Below, piece after piece: positions 25,920 to 35,277 of a DNA stretch of 44,152 nt. The position numbers and the translations under genes are program-made. Each line of letters starts with the position of its first letter. Position 1 is the first letter of the stretch. The DNA is from an uncultured Pseudovibrio sp. (GTDB taxonomy: Bacteria > Pseudomonadota > Alphaproteobacteria > Rhizobiales > Stappiaceae). The notes beneath the pieces are model-generated. The model was not told the DNA's origin. It did no database searches and was given only the letters and a program-made list of their open reading frames with translations. Where the stretch lies: contig CANNAV010000018.1 in assembly GCA_947502585.1 (NCBI GenBank), forward strand, positions 1 to 44,152, read 5' to 3'.

Positions 25920-25985
25920 ACCCAACAAAATGATTTAGTGGTATCCTATAGGAGGGAGCCATGGAATTTCTGAAGACGAAACTCG

Positions 25986-26776
25986 GGCTCTCCTTCCATT
26001 TTGCAGGAATGTATCTCAGAGGTATTTTTCATAGCCTTTCAAGTCCAGGGACAGCCGTTGAAATACGATCCGGGTGGTGAAGAGGCAATAGCATCTGCGC
26101 TTGATAACCTTGATCTTGTTGTAGCCGCCTCAACAAAACCACGGTTCTTTCCGTCCTTGAAATAGTTGGTGACAGACCCTTTGTACCTGCTCAGGTCTTG
26201 ATAAACCGGTCAAAACACCCCAGGCTGCTGTTCTGCGCTCTGGATATCCAGCGACTGACCTTCGCCATTGCTGACTTCCTTGTGGCGGTGAGTGGAAACC
26301 ACGGCTTTAACATCATCTTTTGTACGCCCTTCAGTCACGGCAGGAACAATGGGGCTGTTCCCCTGCGCTTTCGTGCTCACAACCGTCACATAAAAGCCGT
26401 GACCTTTCTTCAAGCAGGTAATCGCTTCAGTCTACGCCTGTGCACATCTGGCGTGCCAAAACGGCCTGAACAAGCCCGGCCCCGGTTTCTCTTTTCTGGC
26501 AATATCTTCGACAGTACAATGGATCAGGTTTCGCATCAGGTAACCTTCCAGGCTTTTGTCGCGGGATTTCCGCAGTTATGGCAGGCGCTGCGGTCACTCT
26601 TACAAACCACCTCAAGAATGATATTGCCCTCATTATCAATAGTTTGAGACACAGCTTCAAAGGAAGGTATATCGAGTGGGAGTTAATTTCGGCCAAAAAC
26701 GTGACAACCTCAAAATTGTGGAACTTATTTCCCCTTATAGTACATGGGTTAGAGTTCCTAAAATGACAGGAGAACC
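25986..26776 (-). mobile_element. ISL3-type element, internally deleted copy 1
   Basis: Bounded by related terminal repeats: GGCTCTCCTTCCATT at 25986 and, inverted, AATGACAGGAGAACC ending at 26776. On the minus strand the decayed transposase keeps a zinc-ribbon N-terminus (EVVCKSDRSACHNCGNP near 26560-26620) and a middle segment (VTEGRTKDDVKAVVSTHRHK near 26300-26360), both as in ISL3 transposases, but split by frameshifts and missing the catalytic core. The flanks share AAACTC, an imperfect hint of a target duplication. A start with a perfect GGAGG site (ATG 25961) is cut off 8 codons in by the left end. Confidence 0.65.
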
Positions 26777-26937
26777 GGAAAACTCCTGAATTGGCTGATG
26801 CATTTCATGGTGTAGCGGGTTATAAGTTATTGGTGCAGTTTTAGGGTGATATGCGGAAGATGCACACCGCTTAAATCAAATCCGGGGAGGTCCCGCTATA
26901 TTCGGCGGGCCTGTAAAAAGACGTATAGGTTCACAAT

Positions 26938-28047
26938 ATGGATACACGCGCCGCTGTTGCTTATAAAGCCGGAGCCCCTCTTTCCATCGAAACAGTTCAG
27001 CTGGACGGCCCAAAATCTTTTGAGGTTCTGGTTGAAATTATGGCAACAGGTATCTGTCACACAGACGCTTTCACTTTATCCGGTGATGACCCGGAAGGTC
27101 TGTTCCCCGCCATCCTGGGCCACGAAGGTGCAGGCATTGTACGCGAAGTGGGTAAAGGCGTTACCTCGCTGAAACCGGGCGATCATGTGATTCCGCTTTA
27201 CACACCGGAATGCCGTGAGTGTGAGTACTGCCTTAATCCGAAGACCAATCTGTGTCAGTCCATCCGCACAACACAGGGTGCGGGTGTGATGCCAGACGGG
27301 TCCAGTCGGTTCTCCATCAATGGTGAAAAGATTCACCATTACATGGGCACCAGTACCTTCTCCAACTTTACCGTCCTGCCTGAGATTTCCCTGGCAAAGA
27401 TCCGCAAGGATGCGCCGTTTGATAAGGTTTGCTACATCGGCTGCGGGGTGACCACCGGCGTTGGGGCAGTTATCAACACGGCGAAGGCAGAGCCGGGCTG
27501 TAAGGCTGTTGTGTTTGGCCTTGGCGGTATTGGTCTTAACGTTGTGCAGGGCCTGCGTTTGATCGGCGCTGACCAGATTGTTGGTGTTGACCTTAACCCG
27601 GGCAAAAAGGCGCTTGCGGAACAGTACGGCATGACTGACTTCGTCAACCCGAAGGAAGTGGAAGGTGATCTGGTCTCTTACCTTGTTGATCTGACTGGCG
27701 GCGGTGCAGATTACACTTTTGAGTGTATCGGCCACCCAACCACCATGCGGCAAGCGCTTGAGTGCAGTCACAAAGGCTGGGGCGAAAGCATCATTATTGG
27801 TGTGGCAGGCGCTGGCCAGGAAATCTCCACCCGTCCGTTCCAGCTGGTGACTGGTCGCTCCTGGAGAGGCACTGCATTTGGCGGTGCGCGTGGTCGTACG
27901 GATGTGCCGAAGATTGTGGACTGGTACATGGACGGTAAGATCGACATAGACCACATGATCACCCACACCATGCCGCTGGATGAGATCAACACCGCGTTTG
28001 ATCTGATGCATGAAGGCAAGTCCATCCGTTCGGTTGTGACGTTTTAA
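26938..28047 (+). CDS. frmA: S-(hydroxymethyl)glutathione dehydrogenase (class III alcohol dehydrogenase)
   Basis: A 369-residue zinc MDR dehydrogenase, full length. Catalytic zinc ligands are Cys in [12 protein letters not shown], His in GHEGAGIV and Cys in [10 protein letters not shown]. Structural zinc Cys cluster is [17 protein letters not shown]. Nucleotide fold [12 protein letters not shown]. It oxidises S-hydroxymethylglutathione (formaldehyde plus glutathione) to S-formylglutathione; some act as GSNO reductase. ATG at 26938, no strong ribosome site. Next gene completes the pathway. No frmR repressor is visible nearby. Confidence 0.96.
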   Translation: MDTRAAVAYKAGAPLSIETVQLDGPKSFEVLVEIMATGICHTDAFTLSGDDPEGLFPAILGHEGAGIVREVGKGVTSLKPGDHVIPLYTPECRECEYCLNPKTNLCQSIRTTQGAGVMPDGSSRFSINGEKIHHYMGTSTFSNFTVLPEISLAKIRKDAPFDKVCYIGCGVTTGVGAVINTAKAEPGCKAVVFGLGGIGLNVVQGLRLIGADQIVGVDLNPGKKALAEQYGMTDFVNPKEVEGDLVSYLVDLTGGGADYTFECIGHPTTMRQALECSHKGWGESIIIGVAGAGQEISTRPFQLVTGRSWRGTAFGGARGRTDVPKIVDWYMDGKIDIDHMITHTMPLDEINTAFDLMHEGKSIRSVVTF

Positions 28048-28082
28048 AATTTACACTCCGGAACATGTCCCTCACGGCTGTT

Positions 28083-28137
28083 TCTTGCTTCGCAAGAGCC
28101 GGTGGCCGCTCATTGCGACCAATGGAGCACATCACGG
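28083..28137 (+). repeat. Two small hairpins between frmA and fghA
   Basis: TCTTGC-TTC-GCAAGA (28083-28097) is a perfect 6-base stem. GCTCATTG/CAATGGAGC near 28108-28128 forms a second stem with one bulge. Neither is followed by a T-run; likely mRNA structure in the 189-base gap. Confidence 0.35.
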
Positions 28138-28236
28138 TGTACGTGAAGCGCTCCAGGCCGGAGAGACAACAGTTTTGGTTTTACGGGTCTGAGCGAACAT
28201 CTGATATGCTCAGGCCTTCGTTTTAAGGAAGCTATT

Positions 28237-29073
28237 GTGATTGAGCTGATCCAAAGCTGGCGCTGTTTTGATGGCGAGCAGCGCGTTTATCGCCATAACA
28301 GCAAAGCAACGGGCACACCGATGGAGTTTGCTGTGTTTCTGCCACGCCGTGCGCTGATTGGCGAAGAGTGTCCAACTCTGATGTTCCTGTCTGGCCTCAC
28401 CTGTACCTGGGAGAACATGGTCTCCAAAGGAGGCAGCCAGCGTGCCGCTGCAGAGATGGGCATGATCATCGTTGCACCGGATACGTCTCCGCGCGGCGGC
28501 GATGTGGCGGATGATGATGGGTGGGACATGGGTAAAAGCGCTGGCTTTTACCTGAATGCCACGCAGAAGCCATGGGCCAGGCACTACCGCATGGAAGAGT
28601 ACATCACGCAGGAACTGCCAGAAATTTTAGAGGAACACTTCCCGATCGACCTGAGTGCGCTGGGCCTGACAGGGCACTCTATGGGCGGTCATGGGGCGTT
28701 GACTCTCGCGTTGAAAAATCCAGGCCTGTTCAAGAGCGTATCTGCGTTTGCGCCAATCGTGAACCCGATCAATTGCCCCTGGGGTGAGAAGGCATTCTCC
28801 GGTTATCTGGGGGAAGATCGAACAACCTGGGTGAATTATGATGCGTGTGAACTGCTCAGGTCACGCGGCTGGAAAGGTCGCATCCTGATTGATCAGGGCT
28901 CTGCCGATGGGTTCTTGGAAGAACAACTGAGGCCCTGGGTCTTTGAGAAGGTTTGCCGCGAAGAAGGTGTTGATCTGACCTTGCGTATGCATGGTGGGTA
29001 CGATCACAGCTACTATTGTATTGCGTCCTTTATGCAAGACCATATTGCCTGGCACTATGACGAATTGGTCTAG
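28237..29073 (+). CDS. fghA: S-formylglutathione hydrolase
   Basis: A 278-residue esterase-D type alpha/beta hydrolase. Nucleophile Ser in GLTGHSMGGHGAL (about residue 147), Asp in DQGSADGFL (about 224) and His in HGGYDHSYYCI (about 257) form the triad. It hydrolyses S-formylglutathione to formate and glutathione, following FrmA. Start is GTG at 28237 with AAGGA 6 bases upstream. Confidence 0.95.
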   Translation: MIELIQSWRCFDGEQRVYRHNSKATGTPMEFAVFLPRRALIGEECPTLMFLSGLTCTWENMVSKGGSQRAAAEMGMIIVAPDTSPRGGDVADDDGWDMGKSAGFYLNATQKPWARHYRMEEYITQELPEILEEHFPIDLSALGLTGHSMGGHGALTLALKNPGLFKSVSAFAPIVNPINCPWGEKAFSGYLGEDRTTWVNYDACELLRSRGWKGRILIDQGSADGFLEEQLRPWVFEKVCREEGVDLTLRMHGGYDHSYYCIASFMQDHIAWHYDELV

Positions 29074-29187
29074 CCGCTAACCTTTACCAGACCATTGAGC
29101 GGTTGTAGTTTACGGACAACCGGGTTAGATAGCTGCAATAATATGAAGGGTTCAACCCTCCCTGTACAAAAATAACCAGAGGAACAG

Positions 29188-29478
29188 ATGTCCGAGTTCA
29201 TCCAGAAGATCGTATCCGGGATCAACGGCAAACTTGATGGCGTTGAAATGTCAAAATCGATTGCGCTCAACATAAAGGACGAGGGTTCCATCATCGTCGA
29301 CGAAAACGGTGCGCGGGCAGAAGAAGCAGAAGCTGATTGCACAATCACCTGTTCTGCGAAGACCTTCAAAGGCCTGGTGGACGGTTCCGTCAACCCGATG
29401 ACTGCTGTGATGATGGGTAAGATCAAGGTCGGTGGCGATAAGATGGCCGCCATGAGCCTTGGCAAAATCCTCGGTTAA
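29188..29478 (+). CDS. SCP2 sterol-binding domain protein
   Basis: A 96-residue stand-alone SCP2 domain with the usual blocks LDGVEMSKSIALNI, ADCTITCSAKTFKGLVDG and MMGKIKVGGDKMAAM. Such proteins have a hydrophobic lipid-binding tunnel; the bacterial role is mostly unknown. ATG preceded by AGAGGAAC. Only one domain, so a possible lipid carrier rather than an enzyme. Confidence 0.85.
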   Translation: MSEFIQKIVSGINGKLDGVEMSKSIALNIKDEGSIIVDENGARAEEAEADCTITCSAKTFKGLVDGSVNPMTAVMMGKIKVGGDKMAAMSLGKILG

Positions 29479-29767
29479 GAAAAAAACGGGCCTTGCCAGT
29501 TCATCTTAGGTAGGTCGCAAAAGTATATATGTGCATATTACATGCCGTCATTTCACCATCATAGTCCGCCCAACGGGCGAAAGCATTGGCCACCTGTCGT
29601 ATTACTTTGTTGTCGTGAGATGATCATCGCAGTGCTCGGACAGATACCTGATTGGTGAAATACGCAGATACACATCGCTGACGAAAACCGGAGGTTGACT
29701 GGGCGTGCGTACCTGTGGTGGCTTGATATCATCGAGGTCCGGGCTTGAAATTATCCCGATTTTCCAC
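29479..29767. other. Gene-free stretch of unrecognised debris
   Basis: No ORF with a plausible start and no RNA gene is visible. Short open segments exist on the minus strand but match nothing I know. Its position next to IS-end-like repeats suggests leftover mobile or deleted DNA. Confidence 0.4.
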
Positions 29768-29857
29768 TCAAATTAATTGAGACTCTAATTCCAGGCGGGC
29801 GCAGATTAACTGAGACTGGGCGCAAATTATATGAGATAGGCTCACATTAGTGAGGCT
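29768..29857. repeat. Four degenerate tandem repeats resembling an IS21-type end
   Basis: Units of the form GCA-(A/G)-ATTAA-x-TGAGACT occur at 29768-29784, 29801-29817, 29822-29838 and 29842-29857, at spacings of 33, 21 and 20 bases. Two are themselves dyads (CTCAA/TTGAG and CTCAC/GTGAG). Multiple transposase-binding repeats near an end are characteristic of IS21-type elements; no matching transposase or second end is in the window. Confidence 0.4.
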
Positions 29858-29881
29858 GAATTCAGCTCCCAGAGAATGAGC

Positions 29882-30038
29882 GGCTTCTCCTGCTATTGTG
29901 TAGGGGGCTTAACCTTTTTACTATAAGGGGAAATTAGAATTATCACTTTTGAGATTGTCACGTTTTTCATGGCCGAAATTAACATCCCGCCCACATAGGT
30001 TCCCTGGAGATACATTCCTGCAGAATGAAAGGAGAGCC
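29882..30038 (+). mobile_element. 157-base MITE-like derivative of the same ISL3-type element (copy 3)
   Basis: It starts with GGCTTCTCCTGCTATTGTGTAGG and ends with CAGAATGAAAGGAGAGCC, the two ends of the ISL3-type copies at 25986-26776 and 32756-33280. The left part shares the ACTATAAGGGGAAAT, GAGATTGTCACGTTTTT and CGAAATTAAC blocks, and the right part shares GAGATACATTCCTGCAGAATG. All transposase coding is gone, leaving only ends. Confidence 0.6.
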
Positions 30039-30267
30039 TTGATGCTTTTGACCTCTGAGTGACTATACTGCCGAAATGATAGCCCGGAATTTGCTCTTCC
30101 GGGGCAATTGCGACCTGCCTCAAAACAACCTGACAACGCCCTTTTGACGCAATGCTTTAAGCACCTGCGACAAAAAAGGTACTTCTCAAACAAAGGTAAT
30201 TTGATATGATCTCGGGTCAAATATTAAAAATACTGGTTTAAAGTTGACTGTGTATCAGAGGAAACAA

Positions 30268-30930
30268 ATGTTTCAGGTAGGAGAGTTCGTTCGTGGGGGC
30301 GGATTCCGTGACACCTATGAATGTGCGTCGGATCCGACGAAACTCCTTAAATTTGATCGATACGAAGCTGGCGGGCGTAAAATCAAAAGCCGCGGGTTTT
30401 TGAAAGACTTGTTCCGATCGGTTCGTGCGAAGGCAGGTTACAGGAAGCAACGATTATGCGGTAACCAGGATGAGCTGCTGGGGTGGCAGCACATTCAGGA
30501 CATTGGTTTGGAGGAACACAAATCTTTTGCGAAAGTCTTCGGGATTGTGGAGACTGATCGCGGACCTGCTTTGTTGACTGAAAAGATCGATAACTTCTGG
30601 GACCCTGAAATCCGAAGTGTCCGTGATTACATCAGTCGCTATGGTCGCATTGAGGATAAAGAACTTGTTCGCGCTCTGGTTGATTACTTTAAAGTCTTAG
30701 GTAAGAACCACGTTTCCTGTTTTGCGGACAGACCTGAAAATATGGGCATTGTTCTTGATGAAGCAGGCAATATGTACATTAAGAGCTTTGACGTGAAGCC
30801 ATATCTGAACCATCAGTTGGTGCCTCTTCATAAGATTGACTATCTTAACAAGAAGCGGATAAAGCGACGGTTAGTTCGCCACCTCGATCTTATGACTGGT
30901 GAGAATTCCGGTAACGGCCACAGGATCTGA
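30268..30930 (+). CDS. YrbL-like protein of the kinase-like fold
   Basis: A 220-residue protein related to YrbL, known in enterobacteria as a PhoP-network member of unknown activity. The N-terminal strands GEFVRGGGFRDTYEC resemble a glycine-rich nucleotide loop with a lysine shortly after (LLKFDRYE). The segments KVFGIVETDRGPALLTEKI and CFADRPENMGIVLD (catalytic-loop position) followed by SFDVKP (metal-loop position) fit a degenerate kinase fold. ATG 30268 chosen for its GAGGA site five bases upstream. Monocistronic between IS relics and an MFS gene; no PhoPQ in the window. Confidence 0.7.
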   Translation: MFQVGEFVRGGGFRDTYECASDPTKLLKFDRYEAGGRKIKSRGFLKDLFRSVRAKAGYRKQRLCGNQDELLGWQHIQDIGLEEHKSFAKVFGIVETDRGPALLTEKIDNFWDPEIRSVRDYISRYGRIEDKELVRALVDYFKVLGKNHVSCFADRPENMGIVLDEAGNMYIKSFDVKPYLNHQLVPLHKIDYLNKKRIKRRLVRHLDLMTGENSGNGHRI

Positions 30931-31165
30931 AGTATCCACGCCGGGCGGGTTGTTCCTTTAAGCCAACGCCTGAGCAAAAAAACGTACCTTGTTTCCAAAA
31001 TTTCCGTTGTTTTCTCTCTGTATTTCGAGCAGTATTCTTCAGCTATACTCGCATTTCATCCGGGGTGTCCTCTGTTAAGTTGATGGGATTGTGATTTCGT
31101 TGAGCGTGATCTTTTGTGCGCTGGTTTTCTGGTGTTTTCAAGCAGATGGAATTGGGGTGAGCTGA

Positions 31166-32455
31166 GTGGCACAAAGTGAGTCAGTAAAGATTTCCGTATT
31201 CGCATTGTTTAAGCAGAGCGCGTTTCGTCGGTTTTTTGGTGTTCTTGTTCCCGCAGCATTCGCAGACTGGATTGATTTCATCGCTGTATTGGTCCTTGTC
31301 AGCTATAACTGGGATCTGGGTGCAGCCGAGGTTGCCAGTGTTATCATGGCTGCAACTATACCGCGTGTTCTGTTCGGCTTGCCTGCGGGTATTCTGGTTG
31401 ACCGGGTTGGTGCTGGCCCTGTGTTGATAGCCGGGTTAGCTATCCGGGCCGGGCTGATGGCTGGCATGTTCTTTTTTGCCACCAGCCTTTCGCTGCTTAT
31501 CGTCTTTGTATTTTTAAAAGCCTCCGTTTCCGCCGCTTTTATGCCTGCGCAGCAACTGGCGCTGAAGAAGATCGTGCCGCCAAACATGTTGACGCAAGCC
31601 GTCAGTGTGGACCATTTCGTTATTCAGACTACCAAGATTTTTGCGCCGGTTTTGGGTGGCGCCTTGCTTGCCGTCTGGAGTCCGCATAATGTCTTCCTGC
31701 TTAGTGGTGCCAGTTTTGCTGTGGCCTCTCTGATTTGCCTGAGTTTGCTGAGGGTTCTGAAGAAAGAGACCAGAGACAAGCCTGAGGAAACTTCGAAGAC
31801 CAGTAGTGTTTTCAATGATGCCAGGGTTGGTCTTGCTTATCTTTGGAAGACACCGCATCTGCTTTTAGGAATGGCGCTCATCTGCCTCTTTGTTTTCAGC
31901 GTATTTCTTTATGAGGCCGTTCTGTTGCTCCTGATCAAAGAAACGGGGCAACCAGAGGCCGCGGCCGGGCCAATTCTGGGATCTATTGGTGTTGGCGGGC
32001 TTCTGGGAACTTACTTGACGGCCAGGATCGGTGATCGTGCCAACTTGCATCTACTGATGGTCATTGGTTCCTTCTTTGCGGGGGCTCTTACCATGGTTGC
32101 TGGTTGGGTTCCATTTAGTCCGGTGCCCGTCGGCCTGCAGCAACAGATGGCTCTCTGGTTCGTTGGAGGCATCTTTACAAGCCTCATTACAGTTCCGTTT
32201 GGTGCAATCCTTGTAAAGCAAACACCCGAACATCTGATCGGGCGGATCTCATCGGTGGGTGAGATGCTGCAATCTGGCCTTATGCTGATCGCTATCCCGA
32301 TTGGGGCCTTTTTGGCGGAGCAATGGTTTGTATCCATGCCCTTCTTCGCGGGCGGTGCTGTCATGTGTGGTGGAGCGTTGATTGGACTGTTTACCTTGCT
32401 CAGCCTTGGCAAAGCGCCTGATGCGGAACCCGTAATCTCAAAGGAAGCTGCCTGA
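31166..32455 (+). CDS. MFS transporter (DHA3-like exporter)
   Basis: A 429-residue protein with about twelve membrane helices. The MFS signature between helices 2 and 3 reads LPAGILVDRVGAGPVLI, and the second half begins after the cytoplasmic loop LLRVLKKETRDKPEETSK. Similar to the EntS/MFS_3-type exporters; substrate unknown. Start is GTG at 31166 with GGGGTGAG upstream. Stands alone. Confidence 0.85.
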   Translation: MAQSESVKISVFALFKQSAFRRFFGVLVPAAFADWIDFIAVLVLVSYNWDLGAAEVASVIMAATIPRVLFGLPAGILVDRVGAGPVLIAGLAIRAGLMAGMFFFATSLSLLIVFVFLKASVSAAFMPAQQLALKKIVPPNMLTQAVSVDHFVIQTTKIFAPVLGGALLAVWSPHNVFLLSGASFAVASLICLSLLRVLKKETRDKPEETSKTSSVFNDARVGLAYLWKTPHLLLGMALICLFVFSVFLYEAVLLLLIKETGQPEAAAGPILGSIGVGGLLGTYLTARIGDRANLHLLMVIGSFFAGALTMVAGWVPFSPVPVGLQQQMALWFVGGIFTSLITVPFGAILVKQTPEHLIGRISSVGEMLQSGLMLIAIPIGAFLAEQWFVSMPFFAGGAVMCGGALIGLFTLLSLGKAPDAEPVISKEAA

Positions 32456-32568
32456 CCGTTCTATAAAGCGGTACGACTTTAATTGCGCTCGACCTTGCTC
32501 ACTGGCTGAGGCATTCTCGCTTAATTGTTCAAGTCTTTCGCTTGCAGTGAGCAATGAGGGGGAATGAG

Positions 32569-32709
32569 GTGACAGGTTTTGTATTTAACACGTCAGCCAG
32601 CTTTGTATGCCAGCCCGGTGCGGTCCAAAAGCTGGATGAACTAACGCTGAAAACCCTCGGCACGCGCGTTTTTCTGGTGAGCGATAAAGGGTACTGCCAG
32701 GTTGCCTGA
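32569..32709 (+). pseudogene. 5' stub of an iron-containing alcohol dehydrogenase
   Basis: GTG start, then about 46 codons that match the first strands of an Fe-ADH (FVFNTSASFVCQPGAVQKL, then RVFLVSDKG), then a stop and loss of homology. A full gene needs about 380 codons. The break is followed within 50 bases by an ISL3-type element end, which likely mediated the deletion. It is not a copy of the Fe-ADH at 10559-11722; the sequences differ. Confidence 0.6.
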
Positions 32710-32755
32710 AGTGGATTGCAATTTGCCTGGAAGGGCAAATTTCAGGCTTTTACTT

Positions 32756-33280
32756 GGCTCTCCTGTCATTGCGTAGGAGCCCTAACCCTTGTATTATAAG
32801 GGGAAATGAGTTCAAAAATTTTGAGATTGTCACGTTTTTGGTCGAAATTAACTCCCACTCGATATACCTTCCCTTGAAGCTGTATTGTTCCTGCCGTGAC
32901 TGAAGGGCCTACAAAAAGATGATGTTAAAGCCGCGGATTCAACTCGCCAACATAAGACTACAGTAAACTGGAAGGTGTGATGAGGGCATTGCGGCGCAAC
33001 TATGAATGCCTGTCTCAGGCTGATAAAGACAAGCTGCAAATCCTCTGTAAACACTCGCCTGTTTTGAAGCTGGCCCACCACTATGGGCTGAAGCTGACGC
33101 ACATACTCAATAATCACAGCACAAGGAAGTCAGCAATGGCGAAGATCAGTCGCCGGATTTCCAGAGCGCAGATGCTATTGCCTCTTCGGCACCTGGATCA
33201 TATTTCAACGGCTGTTCCTGGACTTGAAAGGCTATGAAAAATACTCCTGAGATACATTCCTGCAGAATGGAAGCAGAGCG
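32756..33280 (+). mobile_element. ISL3-type element, internally deleted copy 2
   Basis: It starts GGCTCTCCTGTCATT (32756) and ends with GAATGGAAGCAGAGC (33279/33280). Orientation is opposite to copy 1. It has lost the zinc-ribbon part (a jump at about 32880, after GAAGCTGTA) but keeps the C-terminal transposase region on the plus strand (residues like ECLSQADKDKLQILCKHSP, 32977-33237) that copy 1 lacks. The two copies are therefore different deletion products of one parent element. Confidence 0.65.
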
Positions 33281-33288
33281 GCACACTT

Positions 33289-35163
33289 TTATTGTGTGGA
33301 CGCAGCTCGGTCTGCATTGGCAAGCTCCAACTCCACACGCCGCTGCTCTTTGTTAAGGCTTAGCAGCTCAAGCGGTGTATTCTTTTCTTCAGGCAATACC
33401 CAAAGCCCGGAATGCCTGAAGAACCTGCCAGGTGCTGGTTTTGAAGTGATCATTGCAAATGGAATTGTCAGCAATGGTCCAAGGATCACTGGCAGCAGAA
33501 GCCACGTATCAGAGAAGGCGTAATCCATCATCCAGATGACGCCACAAAGGCCAAAAAGTGTCTGGGGCCAGAACTTCTTCACTGCAAGAAAGAGCTGAAT
33601 ACCATGCGGCTGTCTTTCCTGCCCTCCCCATTGCGGTTTTCGGCCTGCGAATAATTGCACAATAAAGAGACTGTGTGCGATAGCCATGATCGGCGCGAGC
33701 AGCATGGAATAGACAAGTTCGAAGAATGCACTGACAAACACTGAAAAAAAGCCGCCATACTTCAGGCGTTCATTCCTGTCCGTCAGTAAATAGCCGAGCG
33801 TTGCAAGTTTGGGTGCAAAAACCATGCTCATGATAACTACGATCAGAATCTTGCCATAGAATGGATCAAACGGCATTGTTTCAGGCGCTGAGAGAGACGT
33901 CGTCAGGATCGCCATTGCGATAAAAACAAGCCATGCGGGCGACCCGGCAAACATCAGGATTGCAAGACCCAGCTGAATACGGCCCAGCAGTTTGAAACCT
34001 GGCTCCCGAAGTAACTTGACGTACTGAAGATTTCCGTGGCACCATCGCAGGTCTCTGCGGATGAATTCGATCAGATGAGGTGGGTTTTCTTCATAGCTGC
34101 CACCTTCTGTCGGCCAGACACGCACCTCGTAACCCGCATCTGCCATCATCGCTGCCTCAACCTGGTCATGACTGAGGATTGGCCCGCTCAATGCATCATT
34201 TCCAGGTAAAGGCTCCAACATGCAAAATTGCGTGAAAGGCTTTATGCGAAAGATGGCGTTGTGTCCCCAATAAGGGCCTGATGAGCCTTGCCACCACGCC
34301 GCCCCCAATGTGTAGGAACGCATTCCGAGGCGCATGCCCCATTGGAAAATACGGGTGAAGAACGAGTTAGTGGAAAGACCCAGAACAAGCGTCTGCAAAA
34401 TACCTAAACGGGAGTTCGCATTCATTTTGCTTACGAGGTGGCATAAGGTTTCAGCAGAAAGGAAGCTATCAGCATCCAGCGGGATCGCATATTCGTGTCG
34501 AGCACCCCAGTTGCGGCAGAAGTCTTCGATATTTCCCGCTTTGAAGCCGGTGTTTTTCTCACGTCTGCGATAAATTACTTCAATCCGATTTTGCCATCGT
34601 GTCTGCAGCAGAGAGAACACGCGCATTTCTTTCCGGATATGCTCCGGGTCATTGCTGTCACTCAGGAGGTAGAGAGAGAAACCGTTGAGTTTTTCCAGGC
34701 GGTCAAGATCTTGCAGCATAGCTTCCAGCTTGGCAGCAACTTCAGCCGCGTCTTCGTTTCGTACGCACGAGAGCAGGGCGGTTTGCCTGTTCTGTAAGGG
34801 CTTTTTCAGGTCGAGTGTGTCCAGAGGCGTACCAGCATATACCTGAGCCGTGGAATTTGATGAAAACCGCATGAGCATCAAGCCAATGACAGCATGCCAG
34901 AAGCCGATAGTAAGCCACGGTAAGGTTACCAGAAATGCGAGAAGCATCATAACTTCTGAAAGGACAAAACCACCCGGAAACAGCGTTAAAACCATGATGA
35001 CGGTCAACACTGCTAATGAGGTGAGAACGAGGCCGCCAAAGATCAGCCTGCGCCTGAATAAACGCGTATTTTCCTGATGCTTGTCTATAATGTTGTTAGA
35101 GAGCAGCTGGTCAACAAGGCCAGTGCGGCCGTTCTCTTCAGGAACCCGTGGTTGTTTTGTCAT
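33289..35163 (-). CDS. mdoH: Glucans biosynthesis glucosyltransferase H
   Basis: A 624-residue inner-membrane GT2 enzyme that makes the beta-glucan backbone of osmoregulated periplasmic glucans. The catalytic Asp motif is in PLDADSFLS, the acceptor-side Asp in LSHDQVEAAMM, and the (Q/R)-x-x-R-W motif appears as RRDLRWCHGN. It has two N-terminal helices and a cluster of C-terminal helices, and is shorter than the enterobacterial protein (about 850), as usual for alphaproteobacteria. No mdoG partner lies in the window; its 3' end abuts an ISL3-type relic, where a partner could have been lost. Confidence 0.93.
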   Translation of the reverse strand: MTKQPRVPEENGRTGLVDQLLSNNIIDKHQENTRLFRRRLIFGGLVLTSLAVLTVIMVLTLFPGGFVLSEVMMLLAFLVTLPWLTIGFWHAVIGLMLMRFSSNSTAQVYAGTPLDTLDLKKPLQNRQTALLSCVRNEDAAEVAAKLEAMLQDLDRLEKLNGFSLYLLSDSNDPEHIRKEMRVFSLLQTRWQNRIEVIYRRREKNTGFKAGNIEDFCRNWGARHEYAIPLDADSFLSAETLCHLVSKMNANSRLGILQTLVLGLSTNSFFTRIFQWGMRLGMRSYTLGAAWWQGSSGPYWGHNAIFRIKPFTQFCMLEPLPGNDALSGPILSHDQVEAAMMADAGYEVRVWPTEGGSYEENPPHLIEFIRRDLRWCHGNLQYVKLLREPGFKLLGRIQLGLAILMFAGSPAWLVFIAMAILTTSLSAPETMPFDPFYGKILIVVIMSMVFAPKLATLGYLLTDRNERLKYGGFFSVFVSAFFELVYSMLLAPIMAIAHSLFIVQLFAGRKPQWGGQERQPHGIQLFLAVKKFWPQTLFGLCGVIWMMDYAFSDTWLLLPVILGPLLTIPFAMITSKPAPGRFFRHSGLWVLPEEKNTPLELLSLNKEQRRVELELANADRAASTQ

Positions 35164-35277
35164 GTCCTACCCAAATTATTATTGTTTTCAGAGGTACCTA
35201 CATTTTTACTAGTTTCCTTTGTTCACGTTTCCCTAGAGTATATTTATGAAAACTTAGCCATCCGGGGAGAGCGTTTC

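Noticed and set aside
25055..25921. Minus-strand 288-residue open frame opposite the VOC and DUF2783 genes
   Set aside because: The plus-strand genes have ribosome sites, known folds and operon coupling; the minus frame has none.
26198..26647. Plus-strand 149-residue open frame
   Set aside because: It runs antisense to the ISL3-type transposase remnant, whose zinc-ribbon and middle segments are readable on the minus strand, so this is a shadow.
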